NCBI GenBank assembly: GCA_041396125.1
Contig: JAWKZG010000001.1
Coordinates: forward strand, 124,001-188,000
Direction: 5' to 3'
Source of the DNA: JAWKZG01 sp041396125
GTDB taxonomy: Bacteria; Pseudomonadota; Gammaproteobacteria; Competibacterales; Competibacteraceae
Length of the DNA stretch: 64,000 nt
In this document: positions 16,153-24,038 of the stretch, piece by piece
Position numbering within the stretch: position 1 is the first letter of the stretch
Layout: every line of letters begins with the position of its first letter
The notes under the pieces: model-generated
Database searches by the model: none
Told to the model about the DNA's origin: nothing
The model's input: the letters and a program-made list of their open reading frames with translations, nothing else
Made by a program: the position numbers and the translations under genes

Positions 16153-17159
16153 TTAAACCACAGCGACGATTTTCCCGCTGTGCTCCTGCCGTTCCAGCGC
16201 CCGAAAGGCCTCTTTCAGATCATCAAAAGCGTAGCGGCGATAAATAATCGGTTGCAGCGAGTGGGCACGGTAAAACTCCAGCAGTGCGCAGTGATGAGCC
16301 CGGCTGCCAACCCGGATACCACGCAGGGTCGCGCTTTTGAAAAACAGACGCGGCAGCTCGATAGTGGCCTCCATACCGGATAAAAATCCGCAGGAACTGA
16401 TCGTGCCGCCCGTGGCCACGGCATCGATGGCACGCTGCAGACTGTTACCGCCGACCACCTCGACAATGAGATCGGCACCGTGTTGATCGGTGGCGCGCAT
16501 AACCTCCTGCGCCCAGTCCGGGTGTTGCCGGTAATTGATGACAGTTTCAGCGCCATGCGTTTTCACCAGATCGGCTTTGACGTCGCTTGAGGTCAGCACC
16601 AACGGATGCGCCCCGGCGGCCTGGGCAAGCTGCAGCGCAAACAGTGAGACGCCGCCTGTACCCTGAATCAGCACGGTTTTATCGGTAATTGAAAAGCCGT
16701 TTTCCATGACTGCATTCCAGGCCGACACGCCCGCCACCACAAACGTGGCTGCAGCATCATCCGGCATGTCGTCGGGCACAGCCAGCAAACCATCGACCGG
16801 CAGCTGAATCAGCTCGGCAAACACGCCGGGACCGGGCAGGCCGAGATTCGTACCGGTATAGGCCGCCCGCGGCGGCCGTCGCGCCAGCCCTGCACATAAT
16901 GCGCGGACACCCGGTCACCAACCTGAAAATGCCCGTCCGGGTCGTCGATTTCGACAATTTCACCGCTAAAATCGGAACCGGGAATCACCGGCCACTGCAC
17001 GGGCAGCGTCATATCCCCTTTGATAATCGCAAGATCACGATAATTCAGTGACACCGCCCGCACCCGAACAATGGCATGTCCAGGGCGCAGAGTGGGGGCA
17101 GGGCAATCTTCCAGTCGAAAATTGTCGAAGCCCGATCCGTGGAGTTGAAATGCTTTCAT
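16153..17159 (-). pseudogene. zinc-independent alcohol dehydrogenase/quinone oxidoreductase family, frameshifted
   Basis: The gene would encode about 335 residues of the medium-chain dehydrogenase family. The N-terminal part (17159 to about 16870) reads MKAFQLHGSGFDNF, then SLNYRDLAIIKGDM and the GSDFSGEIVEI region. The rest continues in another frame with AAYTGTNLGLPGPGVFAEL, the NAD(P) motif VLIQGTGGVSLFALQLA, and a normal C-terminus HSGKIVAVV. The change of frame falls in the G/C-rich run at 16861-16875 and needs one extra base to restore the protein. Apart from that the gene looks intact, so either recent decay or an indel error is possible. The residue pattern (no structural zinc cysteines) fits a quinone oxidoreductase-like enzyme. 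Confidence 0.8.
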
Positions 17160-17336
17160 CGATTGGCCCACCTTTGCCAGATTTGGTTGCAGAGGTTGCT
17201 AAGATTAACAGACCGGGGATCGTGGTTTGCCAGAATAAAGCGCAGAGGTTCAGGGCCGTACTGGCTGGCACGCAGAAGAAAATTTCCGTATCAGGGCGTA
17301 AGATTGGCAAACAGCAAGTAGCAAAGGATATTGCGG

Positions 17337-18105
17337 ATGATCAACATCGACGCAATCAGAAGTGGCTTGGATAATGGCGAATTTTTCTGGAATATTTGCC
17401 GACGGTGTCGCTTGAAGACGGTCGCTGTCTGGGCGCTGAAACCCTGATACGCTGGCGGCGGCCTGACGGTGTGCTGTTGCCTGACAGTTTATTCCGATGG
17501 TTGAGAATACACCACTGTCCGGGCTCATGACGTATTGGGTGATTGACACCGTGGCGCTGGAACTGGGCGATTGGTTGCAAGCCAATGAGGACATTCATTT
17601 AAGTCTGAATGTGCCGCCCGAAATCCTGGGCCGGGGCGGGCTAGAATATGCTGCCGTTAAATCTGGACTGGCAGCGTTTAAAAATAAACTCATTCTGGAA
17701 GTCACCGAAAGAGGCATCCCGGACAAGCTCGGTCTGGATGCAATCAACAGTATGAATGGCTCCGGCGTGCGTATTGCCCTGGATGATGTCAGCGGCGGCG
17801 GCGCTAATCTGGCCATCCTGTGCCGTGCCGGGATTGATATCATCAAACTGGCCAAAGTCTTCATGGACGAGATGCTGCAGGAAAACTGGTCGCCCGATAC
17901 CCTGTCCGGCATTACCACGCTGGTAAAAACCACCAATATCGAAGTGATCGCCGAAGGCGTTGAAACCGCCTCACAAGCCGATATCCTGAAAAAAGCCGGC
18001 ATCAAAATGGCGCAAGGCTGGTACTTCTCACGACCTTTACCTGCAGATGATTTTACGGCGTTTTTTATGATCGGCGGTGAGTTTTTGTGGGTTTTGTTTT
18101 CGTAG
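17337..18105 (+). pseudogene. EAL-domain protein (c-di-GMP phosphodiesterase-like), two frameshifts
   Basis: Reading across three frames gives IDAIRSGLDNGEFF, then EYLPTVSLEDGRCLGAETLIRW, then IPMVENTPLSGLMTYWVID and a complete EAL C-terminus with LILEVTERG, IALDDVSGGGANLA, IDIIKLAK, VIAEGVETASQ and MAQGWYFSRPL. The catalytic E of the signature is in GAETLIRW (ETL for EAL). One T is missing in the run at 17382-17386 and one more near 17488-17493. Any sensor domain upstream is absent. A partial, further decayed copy of the last 60 codons occurs at 19107-19304. Confidence 0.85.
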
Positions 18106-18362
18106 ATGCTTCGACAGATGTGTAGCGGAGGCCTTCGCGGTGATCCGGTCACGGTGTGGTTGCCATTATCTGAGATGCCAACGGCTCAGTCCTGGTGGTA
18201 ACCAGGCTTTTAGGAAATCTACGCTAACGACAACCTGATAGCCTATGCTATCTATATAAGTAAGTCCGTCAGCCGTCTGTCGAATATATGCAGGCAAGGC
18301 GGTGCCTGATCCCTTTATTAATTACAACAACCGCCACCCCATAGGTAAAAGGAGCGAAATTT

Positions 18363-18641
18363 ATGGCGCACCCCCGAGTATTTAAGGATATGCATTTCAA
18401 TCACAACCTTGATCCCGGCGGTAATCTGCCCGCTACTCCTGCGGATGGTATCCAGCACAGGGCCAACAGCAGGGTAACGACCCATCTGAGGACGTCGCCA
18501 GGTGGGCCTGTAGCTCATACCTGGTCGTTCACGTTCCTTAAATACTGGTCTGGCGCTATTACCCGGTGTCACCTGACTAACCCGGTATTGACCGGACCTA
18601 TGACCGGCTGCATCCTGTGCACCTATGTTAAGGGGGCATAA
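18363..18641 (+). CDS. unknown small protein, first of a two-gene unit
   Basis: A 92-residue soluble protein, rich in His, Pro and Thr, with no recognised family. AAGGAG lies 8 bases before the ATG, a strong translation signal. The stop codon at 18639-18641 is one base from the ATG of the next gene, so the two are surely translated together. The pair sits between the EAL pseudogene and the partial second copy of its 3' end, which suggests it arrived together with a rearrangement. Confidence 0.55.
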   Translation: MAHPRVFKDMHFNHNLDPGGNLPATPADGIQHRANSRVTTHLRTSPGGPVAHTWSFTFLKYWSGAITRCHLTNPVLTGPMTGCILCTYVKGA

Positions 18642-18642
18642 T

Positions 18643-18981
18643 ATGATTGCCCACATCGGCACCGCAGACTCGCCACAAGATCCCCGAACGGTGTCAGTGA
18701 AGGCGGCATGGACCACCTACAAAGCCGCTGGAGTGACTCAGCTCAAAGGGCGTAAACCGACGCAAGTGATTACTCAGCACGACGTCATCGCCAGTCTCAC
18801 CAACCAGCCCATTACCATTAACTCGCCGATACCCCAGATCTGGGGATACTTCATCAATGCCAATGACGCTTGGGCACTGCTGATACGAAAAACCGTAACC
18901 GGCGGTCAAGTGTCGCACCAGATTCTGACGGCACGACCGATGCAATTATTGCCCTGGGCTCAGATTCCAGGTAGTTGGTAG
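18643..18981 (+). CDS. unknown small protein, second of a two-gene unit
   Basis: A 112-residue protein started at the ATG preceded by AGGGGG within the end of the upstream gene. The sequence is mixed alpha/beta in feel: VSVKAAWTTYKAAGVTQLKG, then HDVIASLTNQPITINSPIPQIWGYF and DAWALLIRKTVTGGQVSHQI. No signal peptide, no membrane helix and no recognised motif. The tight coupling with the preceding gene is the pattern of paired small proteins such as toxin-antitoxin or effector-immunity pairs, but nothing in the sequence proves this. Confidence 0.55.
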   Translation: MIAHIGTADSPQDPRTVSVKAAWTTYKAAGVTQLKGRKPTQVITQHDVIASLTNQPITINSPIPQIWGYFINANDAWALLIRKTVTGGQVSHQILTARPMQLLPWAQIPGSW

Positions 18982-19052
18982 CTGTAACGATTGCTACGTT
19001 AAGGCCAGCGTATCACCGAACAACGACAGGCCTGAGCCGATAACGTTATCGC

Positions 19053-19074
19053 CCAGCCTCTGTCACGAGGCTGG
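19053..19074 (+). terminator. stem-loop after the two-gene unit
   Basis: CCAGCCTC (19053-19060) and GAGGCTGG (19067-19074) form a perfect 8-bp stem with a 6-base loop, 72 bases after the stop codon at 18981. It lacks a T-run, so termination strength is uncertain. Confidence 0.45.
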
Positions 19075-19106
19075 CGCTAACTTATTCATAATTCTCGTGA
19101 ACACTG

Positions 19107-19304
19107 ATGCTAGATATTCTTTCTGGCATTACCGCTCTGGTAAAAACCACCAACATCGAAGTGATCGCTGAAGGCGTTGAAACCGCATCACAGGTCGAAA
19201 TACTGAAAAAAGCTGGTGTCAAAATGGCGTAGGGATGGTGCTTCTCACGGCCTTTATCAGCGGATGCTTTTACTGCGTTTTTTTATGGTTGGTGGTGAGG
19301 TTTA
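19107..19304 (+). pseudogene. partial duplicate of the EAL-domain C-terminus
   Basis: In frame from 19107 the translation is MLDILSGITALVKTTNIEVI, then AEGVETASQVEILKKAGVKMA, a TAG at 19230, then GWCFSRPLSADAFTAFF. It parallels codons for SPDTLSGITTLVKTTNIEVI to TAFFMIGGE in the EAL pseudogene at 17337-18105 at both DNA and protein level. It is a decayed second copy that lacks everything upstream. Confidence 0.9.
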
Positions 19305-19352
19305 AGGGGCTATAGACGCAGAGCTTGGCGATAATGGTGCATACTGAATAAA

Positions 19353-19383
19353 CCCGGATGCCGTTTCACTCTATCCGGGTTAC
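19353..19383 (+). repeat. REP-like palindromic repeat (family A)
   Basis: CCCGGAT...ATCCGGG element. The 45 bases upstream (from 19311, AGCTTGGCGATAATGG) are shared with the longer direct repeats at 21121 and 22390. Confidence 0.85.
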
Positions 19384-19397
19384 TTGCTGAGAGCGTT

Positions 19398-20819
19398 CTA
19401 CTGTAACTGGGGCAAGATTTTATTTTCAAACCAAGTTAACAGTTTTTGATCATTATCAAAATATGTAATCCAGCCTTTTGATGTTTTGACTTTCCATCTT
19501 TCCACGTCAGTGGTCCAACCATCTCGACTAATTTCAATCTGAAGAATTTTGGCTAGTTCAATAATGCTCTCAATAGATTGATTTTCTTTGTAATTTCTTA
19601 TAAGTATTTTAGAGTTTCTAACCTTAGGGTCATCAGGATAATCTTCGTTAATGATAGCGATAATCTTGTCCGGTTCTACGTCTTGACCAAGTATTGAAAC
19701 AGACTGACGTAAACTGTTAAATGCATCTATGTTGTTCTGCTCGATCTTCGATTTAGCAAACTTGATGAGTTTGGGATTTCCTATTGTTTGTTCAAGAAAA
19801 TTTGTTTCAATCTGATGGAAAATTTCTGTGCTATTTTTAAATTCTTTACTCTCAAGTAGCAAATTACGGAATTCGGCAGCTAGTTCCGGTGAATATTTTT
19901 TTAAAGCCCTCTCTTGTTGCTCAAGATCTGGAAATACTCGGCAAGCTGTAACCCAAGGATCGGTTGTAGAAATCGATAGGTTTTGCTTTTCTATATTCTC
20001 CGCTTTCTCTGAAATAACGTTGTAGGTACTATTGTGTGCCTGAATAGCTTCTGATTTCTTTTGAACAAGATTCTCCGGTGCTAGTGATTTCTTTTGAACA
20101 GGATGAACTGGTGCTGATTGGCAGATGGGGGAAGGATTAGTCTGTAAATGGCCCTCAAGGCGTTGATATTTTTGAATTTGCCATTCGTGAAGCGTTGTTA
20201 CCAGATTGATAACTGCAATACCTAAAGGTATATGAAGGGCATCCGCCCAGAACAGTAACCACGAAGATGATAACAACTCATTAAGTGTTTCGGCTGAAGG
20301 TGTTGTCCTAAAAAGAATCTGCCCAATAATGGTTGCAATTATCCAGAGTGTCCACCAAAAGGGCATGACCCCAGGGCGAGAGGCCTGACGCCAATCAGTA
20401 TCACCATAATCTGGATGACTTGCCTGAAATGTTTCTTTAAGGGCCTGATATGGTTTCCAAAAGTGGGCTACTGGCACAAAATACCAACCTACAGACCAGC
20501 CAGGTGTATATTGCATACCTTTCGCGCCTAGGGAACGAGCGTTGGCATTAGAGAGATATACCCAACGCAAAAAGAAAATTGCTGTTATAACAAAGATCAA
20601 AATAAACAAGCCAGCCATAGCTCTTTGACGATTATCGTTCGTCATGGCTTCTGATGCAGTTATTGAACCCCCTGAAGCAATCCGCTGCAGTAATTCGATC
20701 TCTTGCCAGCTTGACCAGAGCCCTATGATTCCAATAATGATGTAGGCGATTAAACTAGCTTTTAGAAAACTTACTAGTCGAGATAAATCACGATACCCGG
20801 AATGTTTGGATTCTGCCAT
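19398..20819 (-). CDS. DUF4328-domain membrane protein with extra C-terminal region
   Basis: A 473-residue protein. Residues about 1-225 match DUF4328: a first helix at 16-36, a second at 67-88, the signature RSLGAKGMQYTPGWSVGWYFVPVAHFWKPYQALKE, then helices at about 150-172 and 185-208. The region 225-300 is polar and repetitive (two VQKKSxAPEN/VQKKSEA units). The C-terminal part (about 300-473) is charged and helical with an alternating pattern, ending in a compact segment around WITYFDNDQKLLTW. The gene is more A/T-rich than its neighbours, which suggests acquisition. Function unknown. Confidence 0.75.
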   Translation of the reverse strand: MAESKHSGYRDLSRLVSFLKASLIAYIIIGIIGLWSSWQEIELLQRIASGGSITASEAMTNDNRQRAMAGLFILIFVITAIFFLRWVYLSNANARSLGAKGMQYTPGWSVGWYFVPVAHFWKPYQALKETFQASHPDYGDTDWRQASRPGVMPFWWTLWIIATIIGQILFRTTPSAETLNELLSSSWLLFWADALHIPLGIAVINLVTTLHEWQIQKYQRLEGHLQTNPSPICQSAPVHPVQKKSLAPENLVQKKSEAIQAHNSTYNVISEKAENIEKQNLSISTTDPWVTACRVFPDLEQQERALKKYSPELAAEFRNLLLESKEFKNSTEIFHQIETNFLEQTIGNPKLIKFAKSKIEQNNIDAFNSLRQSVSILGQDVEPDKIIAIINEDYPDDPKVRNSKILIRNYKENQSIESIIELAKILQIEISRDGWTTDVERWKVKTSKGWITYFDNDQKLLTWFENKILPQLQ

Positions 20820-20927
20820 CTGATAACCTTATTCTGCTATTTATGATTTCAAGCCACTTAGGTAGTAACTACTGGTACTAGTTGTTAAATGGACTTGAGC
20901 TGGTCACGAAAAGTACGAATAGCAAGC

Positions 20928-20958
20928 GTAGCCCGGATAGAGTGCAGCGGCATCCGGG
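20928..20958 (-). repeat. REP-like palindromic repeat (family A)
   Basis: Reverse-oriented copy: GTAGCCCGGATAGAGTGCAG followed by CGGCATCCGGG. Confidence 0.85.
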
Positions 20959-21120
20959 ATTTATAAAGCAGATAAACATGAAGCTTGCCAACAATCCATG
21001 TTTTCTTGCTCTCACAGTATAAATATACGAGCTAATGAGTTGAAGAGACAACCCCAAACAGGCGATCCACTGGGGAAACCAGATAAAGCATTTTAACGAT
21101 TAATGTGCTTGCTGGCATAC

Positions 21121-21224
21121 TCATCCACAGAATCCGCTTAGTTCAGACACAGAGCTTGGCGATAATGGTTCATGCGGAATGAACCCGGATGCCGTTGCAC
21201 TCTATCCGGGCTACTTGCTACCCG
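21121..21224 (+). repeat. 104-bp direct repeat, copy 1
   Basis: Begins TCATCCACAGAATCCGCTTA and ends with a family A repeat and TTGCTACCCG. A second copy of the same length is at 22390-22493 with about ten differences. The two copies flank the ExoY-like gene in the same orientation. Confidence 0.85.
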
Positions 21225-21367
21225 TTACTGGTTGCCGCCGGCAGTCTGCTGAAACAAAATCTTAGCGCTGCGTTTCAACAATCACTCGCTTCTAGAGGCA
21301 ATAAGCGTGGGTTTTCCAGTGCGGCAGCGCTGCTGGTGAGCAGCAGCGGTAGGTTGATTGGTTTTCA

Positions 21368-22195
21368 CTAGTTCTCACGATAAAACTGCTCGTGATCTTC
21401 GCGTGTGACCAGGATACGAGCCCATTGGCCATTTTTTGGCTGTGCCAGAATAGCCAGTACGGGCTCGTAGGTATATCCCTTTGGTCCGATATTGACTTGT
21501 TCACCATGATTCACCATTAAAGAGCCCAGCAGGTCGGGGCTGCTCATGGCGATGTTCGTATTAATGTAATTCGCTAACTGGAATGACAAAGGACTTTCAA
21601 AATTAGGCACCTGCATTTGTGCGAGCGCTTTGTGACTAAGTCCGTCGGGTGACATCGTGGTGCCCAGGGTCGAGCGGCGGATTGGGATAGCATCCGGGTT
21701 GAAGTTCTGATTGGCTGGTACGATGGCGTAGAGATCGTAATCTCCATGCACATATCGCGGCATCAGCAAGCCCATCTCTACCAAAGCAACACAGCCAAAG
21801 TGTCTGTGATTCGGGTTGCTTTGAACCATGTACGGTGTCAAACAGCCGCGTGGCTGGATATCATCGGCAAATCCGGCCTTGCTGTTGGGTACGGTAATCA
21901 AATGGGCGCTTTTTGCCCACATCTCCTGTGCGGAAGTCAGTCTATCCGCCGTGAATGCTTCTGGCCGTAAGAACGGGGAACATACCAGTCCCGCGATTGG
22001 ACGGCTGCCGATATTGAGGTTGGCGGTTTTGGCCTTCAAATCTGCGCGTTTGCCAGTGTAACCACGTTTGCCCACCCAGCTCAAAGCAGCCCGCCCGGTT
22101 TTTCGGATCAGGATATGACAATTGAGTTTTTTTGCTGCTGCGATGAAAAATACCGAGTGATTGGGGTGAATGAATTCACTGTAGTCCATGTTCAT
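21368..22195 (-). CDS. ExoY/edema-factor-like nucleotidyl cyclase
   Basis: A 275-residue protein started at the ATG preceded by GCAGGAAC. Three blocks match the anthrax edema factor/ExoY catalytic domain in order. VGKRGYTGKRADLKAKTAN followed by RPIAGLV parallels the ATP-binding KGKSSNWGPQAG region (lysines about 43-56). GDYDLYAIVP has the metal-binding aspartates D152 and D154 (TADYDLF in the family). LMVNHGEQ (N229, H230) parallels VNHGTE. Such toxins make cyclic nucleotides inside eukaryotic cells when bound by a host cofactor. No signal peptide or secretion signal is visible; the protein is shorter than ExoY (378 residues). It is flanked by 104-bp direct repeats. Alternative: a divergent non-toxin homologue. 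Confidence 0.6.
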   Translation of the reverse strand: MNMDYSEFIHPNHSVFFIAAAKKLNCHILIRKTGRAALSWVGKRGYTGKRADLKAKTANLNIGSRPIAGLVCSPFLRPEAFTADRLTSAQEMWAKSAHLITVPNSKAGFADDIQPRGCLTPYMVQSNPNHRHFGCVALVEMGLLMPRYVHGDYDLYAIVPANQNFNPDAIPIRRSTLGTTMSPDGLSHKALAQMQVPNFESPLSFQLANYINTNIAMSSPDLLGSLMVNHGEQVNIGPKGYTYEPVLAILAQPKNGQWARILVTREDHEQFYREN

Positions 22196-22286
22196 AATGT
22201 TGTTCCTGCAAAGTGAATGACACACGAAAGCAGATGCCAAATAGAGTTGGCTCTTTATTTTATTGAGGGCTTTGCTACAGGCAAGT

Positions 22287-22309
22287 ATAGCCCGGATAAA
22301 GGAAACGGC
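22287..22309 (-). repeat. partial REP-like repeat (family A)
   Basis: TAGCCCGGATAAAGGAAACG followed by GCA, a truncated reverse-oriented copy lacking the second arm. Confidence 0.6.
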
Positions 22310-22354
22310 AAGGCTTGCAGAATAGAGTTACAGGTTCGCCTACAGCAATTGCAC

Positions 22355-22385
22355 CCCGGATGCCGTTGCACTCTATCCGGGCTAC
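22355..22385 (+). repeat. REP-like palindromic repeat (family A)
   Basis: Full copy with core GCCGTTGCACTCT, immediately before the second 104-bp direct repeat. Confidence 0.85.
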
Positions 22386-22389
22386 CTGC

Positions 22390-22493
22390 TCATCCACAGA
22401 ACCCGCTTAGTTCAGATGCAGGGCTTGGCGACAAGGGTTCATGCTGAAGTAACCCGGATGCCGTTGCACTCTATCCGGGCTACCTGCTACCCG
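22390..22493 (+). repeat. 104-bp direct repeat, copy 2
   Basis: Same extent as 21121-21224 (TCATCCACAGAACCCGCTTA to CTGCTACCCG), including a family A repeat at 22453-22483. With copy 1 it brackets a 1.27-kb segment that contains only the ExoY-like gene. Confidence 0.85.
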
Positions 22494-22505
22494 CTGCTTG
22501 ATTTG

Positions 22506-22735
22506 TTAGCCAAGTAAGGTGGTTTTATTACCGTCGGGATCTTGGAGAGATGCCAGTATTCCGATCCAATCCTGCTTCTCGGGTGGCGAGATAAACGCTA
22601 CACCATTGACCTTGTCACGGAAGCGTTCCGGGACGTTTAGTTTGCCTCGGCAGAACGTGCAGGTTGCTTCCCGGTTTCTCTTCTATCGTTATGGTTGCAA
22701 GAATGAGCCAGAATGACTAACACGATGATTTCAGA
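22506..22735 (-). pseudogene. C-terminal remnant of a VOC/glyoxalase-like protein
   Basis: Minus-strand reading ends with VPERFRDKVNGVAFISPPEK, QDWIGILASLQDPDGNKTTLLG and a stop at 22506-22508. The LQDPDGNKxxL ending is typical of VOC (glyoxalase/bleomycin resistance) proteins. Further upstream another frame gives ILATITIEEKPGSNLHVL, so the remnant is also frameshifted. The N-terminal half is missing. Confidence 0.6.
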
Positions 22736-22743
22736 AAAACTAA

Positions 22744-23142
22744 TTAATGAGTAAGTTCGTTAATTGCGGTAATTGCTTTATCTGCAAGTTCGGCCTGAAC
22801 AAATATATGATCATGAAAATAACCTGCGATAACATTCGCACTGATTCCATGCTCAGTAAGTTTATTTGAGAATGCGGCTGTTAGGCCAACGGCGTCAAGG
22901 CTGGAATGGACTTTTAATGTAATTCCTCTAAAGACAGAATCGTATTTGATATTGTATTCATCTGCTTTTGATCTTGGGATGACCAGCGTAAGACCTTCGC
23001 TTTCTGCAACAGCAACTATGGGGGACAGCTCTGAATGGTCGCCATAATGAGATCTCTCGAAAGAGCAAAATATAAACTCTCCCTCCATCAGCGCTGGTGA
23101 CATTGCGGATAATAATTTATCTAGATTTTTTTCGCCGGACAT
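22744..23142 (-). CDS. ACT-domain protein
   Basis: A 132-residue soluble protein made of two ACT-like halves. The N-terminal half reads LDKLLSAMSPALMEGEFIFCSF; the C-terminal half is the CASTOR-type ACT domain: FRGITLKVHSSLDAVGLTAAFSNKLTEHGISANVIAGYFHDHIFV. Proteins of this type bind amino acids and act as small regulators or enzymes' partners; the exact role is unknown. It lies divergent from the MerR-type regulator with about 100 bases between the starts. Confidence 0.8.
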   Translation of the reverse strand: MSGEKNLDKLLSAMSPALMEGEFIFCSFERSHYGDHSELSPIVAVAESEGLTLVIPRSKADEYNIKYDSVFRGITLKVHSSLDAVGLTAAFSNKLTEHGISANVIAGYFHDHIFVQAELADKAITAINELTH

Positions 23143-23243
23143 AACTTATAAACTCGCTATGGTTAAATTTCTTATTGATTCCTGTTGACCCGTCTACAGG
23201 TTCAGGGTTCATGATGGTTTTGCGATCGGCTATGGGTAATTTT

Positions 23244-23756
23244 ATGTTGACGGTAACGCAGCTCGCCAGGAAATGCAGTATTTCCAGAGCAACGGTTCTG
23301 TACTACGAGCGGGAAGGTCTTCTGACGCCTGCTCAGCGCTCGGACAATGGCTACAGATGGTATGGCGCTAAAGAATTGGAACGCTTGCAGGCTATTGTTT
23401 CATATCGTTCGTATGGAATCCCCGTCGCCAATATTGGCCATCTGCTGGATCGTGACAGTGGCATGTCTCAGTCCAGGATATTGAAAGATCACTTCGATGA
23501 ACTGGAAAGAGAAATAGCCTTGCTCAGAAAACAGCAGAAAGCAATCGTTGCTTTACTGCAGGAACCGGAATTACTGGAGAAAAACATGGTAACAAAAGAT
23601 CGATGGGTCGCAATCATGAAAGCGTCAGGTTTTGATGAAGCCGCTATGCGGACATGGCACCAGAAGTTTGAAGAAATGGAGCCGGAAGAACATCAGAAGT
23701 TTCTTGAATCCCTGGGTATTGGTGCTGCAGAGATACAAAAAATCAGAAGCTTGTAA
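23244..23756 (+). CDS. MerR-family regulator
   Basis: About 170 residues from the ATG at 23244 (other in-frame ATGs at 23211, 23214 and 23232 are possible; none has a clear ribosome binding site). Residues 1-70 are a MerR winged helix: MLTVTQLARKCSISRATVLYYEREGLLTPAQRSDNGYRWY, with the typical R-Y-Y/R pattern. A dimerising coiled coil follows (FDELEREIALLRKQQKAIVALL). The C-terminal part (KDRWVAIMKASGFDEAAMRTWHQKFEEMEPEEHQKFLESLGI) resembles the TipAS-like helical domain of effector-binding MerR proteins. No metal-binding cysteines are placed as in MerR/CueR, so it is probably a drug or small-molecule sensor. Confidence 0.8.
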   Translation: MLTVTQLARKCSISRATVLYYEREGLLTPAQRSDNGYRWYGAKELERLQAIVSYRSYGIPVANIGHLLDRDSGMSQSRILKDHFDELEREIALLRKQQKAIVALLQEPELLEKNMVTKDRWVAIMKASGFDEAAMRTWHQKFEEMEPEEHQKFLESLGIGAAEIQKIRSL

Positions 23757-23766
23757 GCATTAATAC

Positions 23767-23895
23767 ATGACGCGGATAGGTTTGCGACATTTTGCTGCAC
23801 CTTGAACATTCCTGGATTCCCGCCTGCGCGGGAATGACGGAGTGAGTATAGGGGTGGTTGATGTGAACGATGCAAGATCATGCGCTTTTTGTATA
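23767..23895 (+). repeat. 129-bp inverted repeat, left copy
   Basis: Reads ATGACGCGGATAGGTTTGCG at its start and ends GCGCTTTTTGTATA. The same sequence in reverse orientation, with only a handful of differences, is at 26641-26769. A family B repeat lies inside (23812-23835). The two copies bound a 2.7-kb block. Confidence 0.9.
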
Positions 23896-24038
23896 ACAGC
23901 CTCAGGGACGAGGCCTGCATAATGCTCGTATCAGTGATCAACAATGCGGTAACCGTTTGTTGATCGGGCTGTATAGGCTTGTTGAATAGCAATAAAAATT
24001 GCCCGGCTGCTGCTGTCAGCTGCTGCTTAACACTTGCT

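Larger units (their letters stand above)
20820..21367. other. repeat-filled intergenic region
   Basis: 548 bases with a minus-strand family A repeat at 20928-20958 and the first 104-bp direct repeat at 21121-21224 that embeds another family A copy (21184-21214). No gene supported. Confidence 0.6.
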
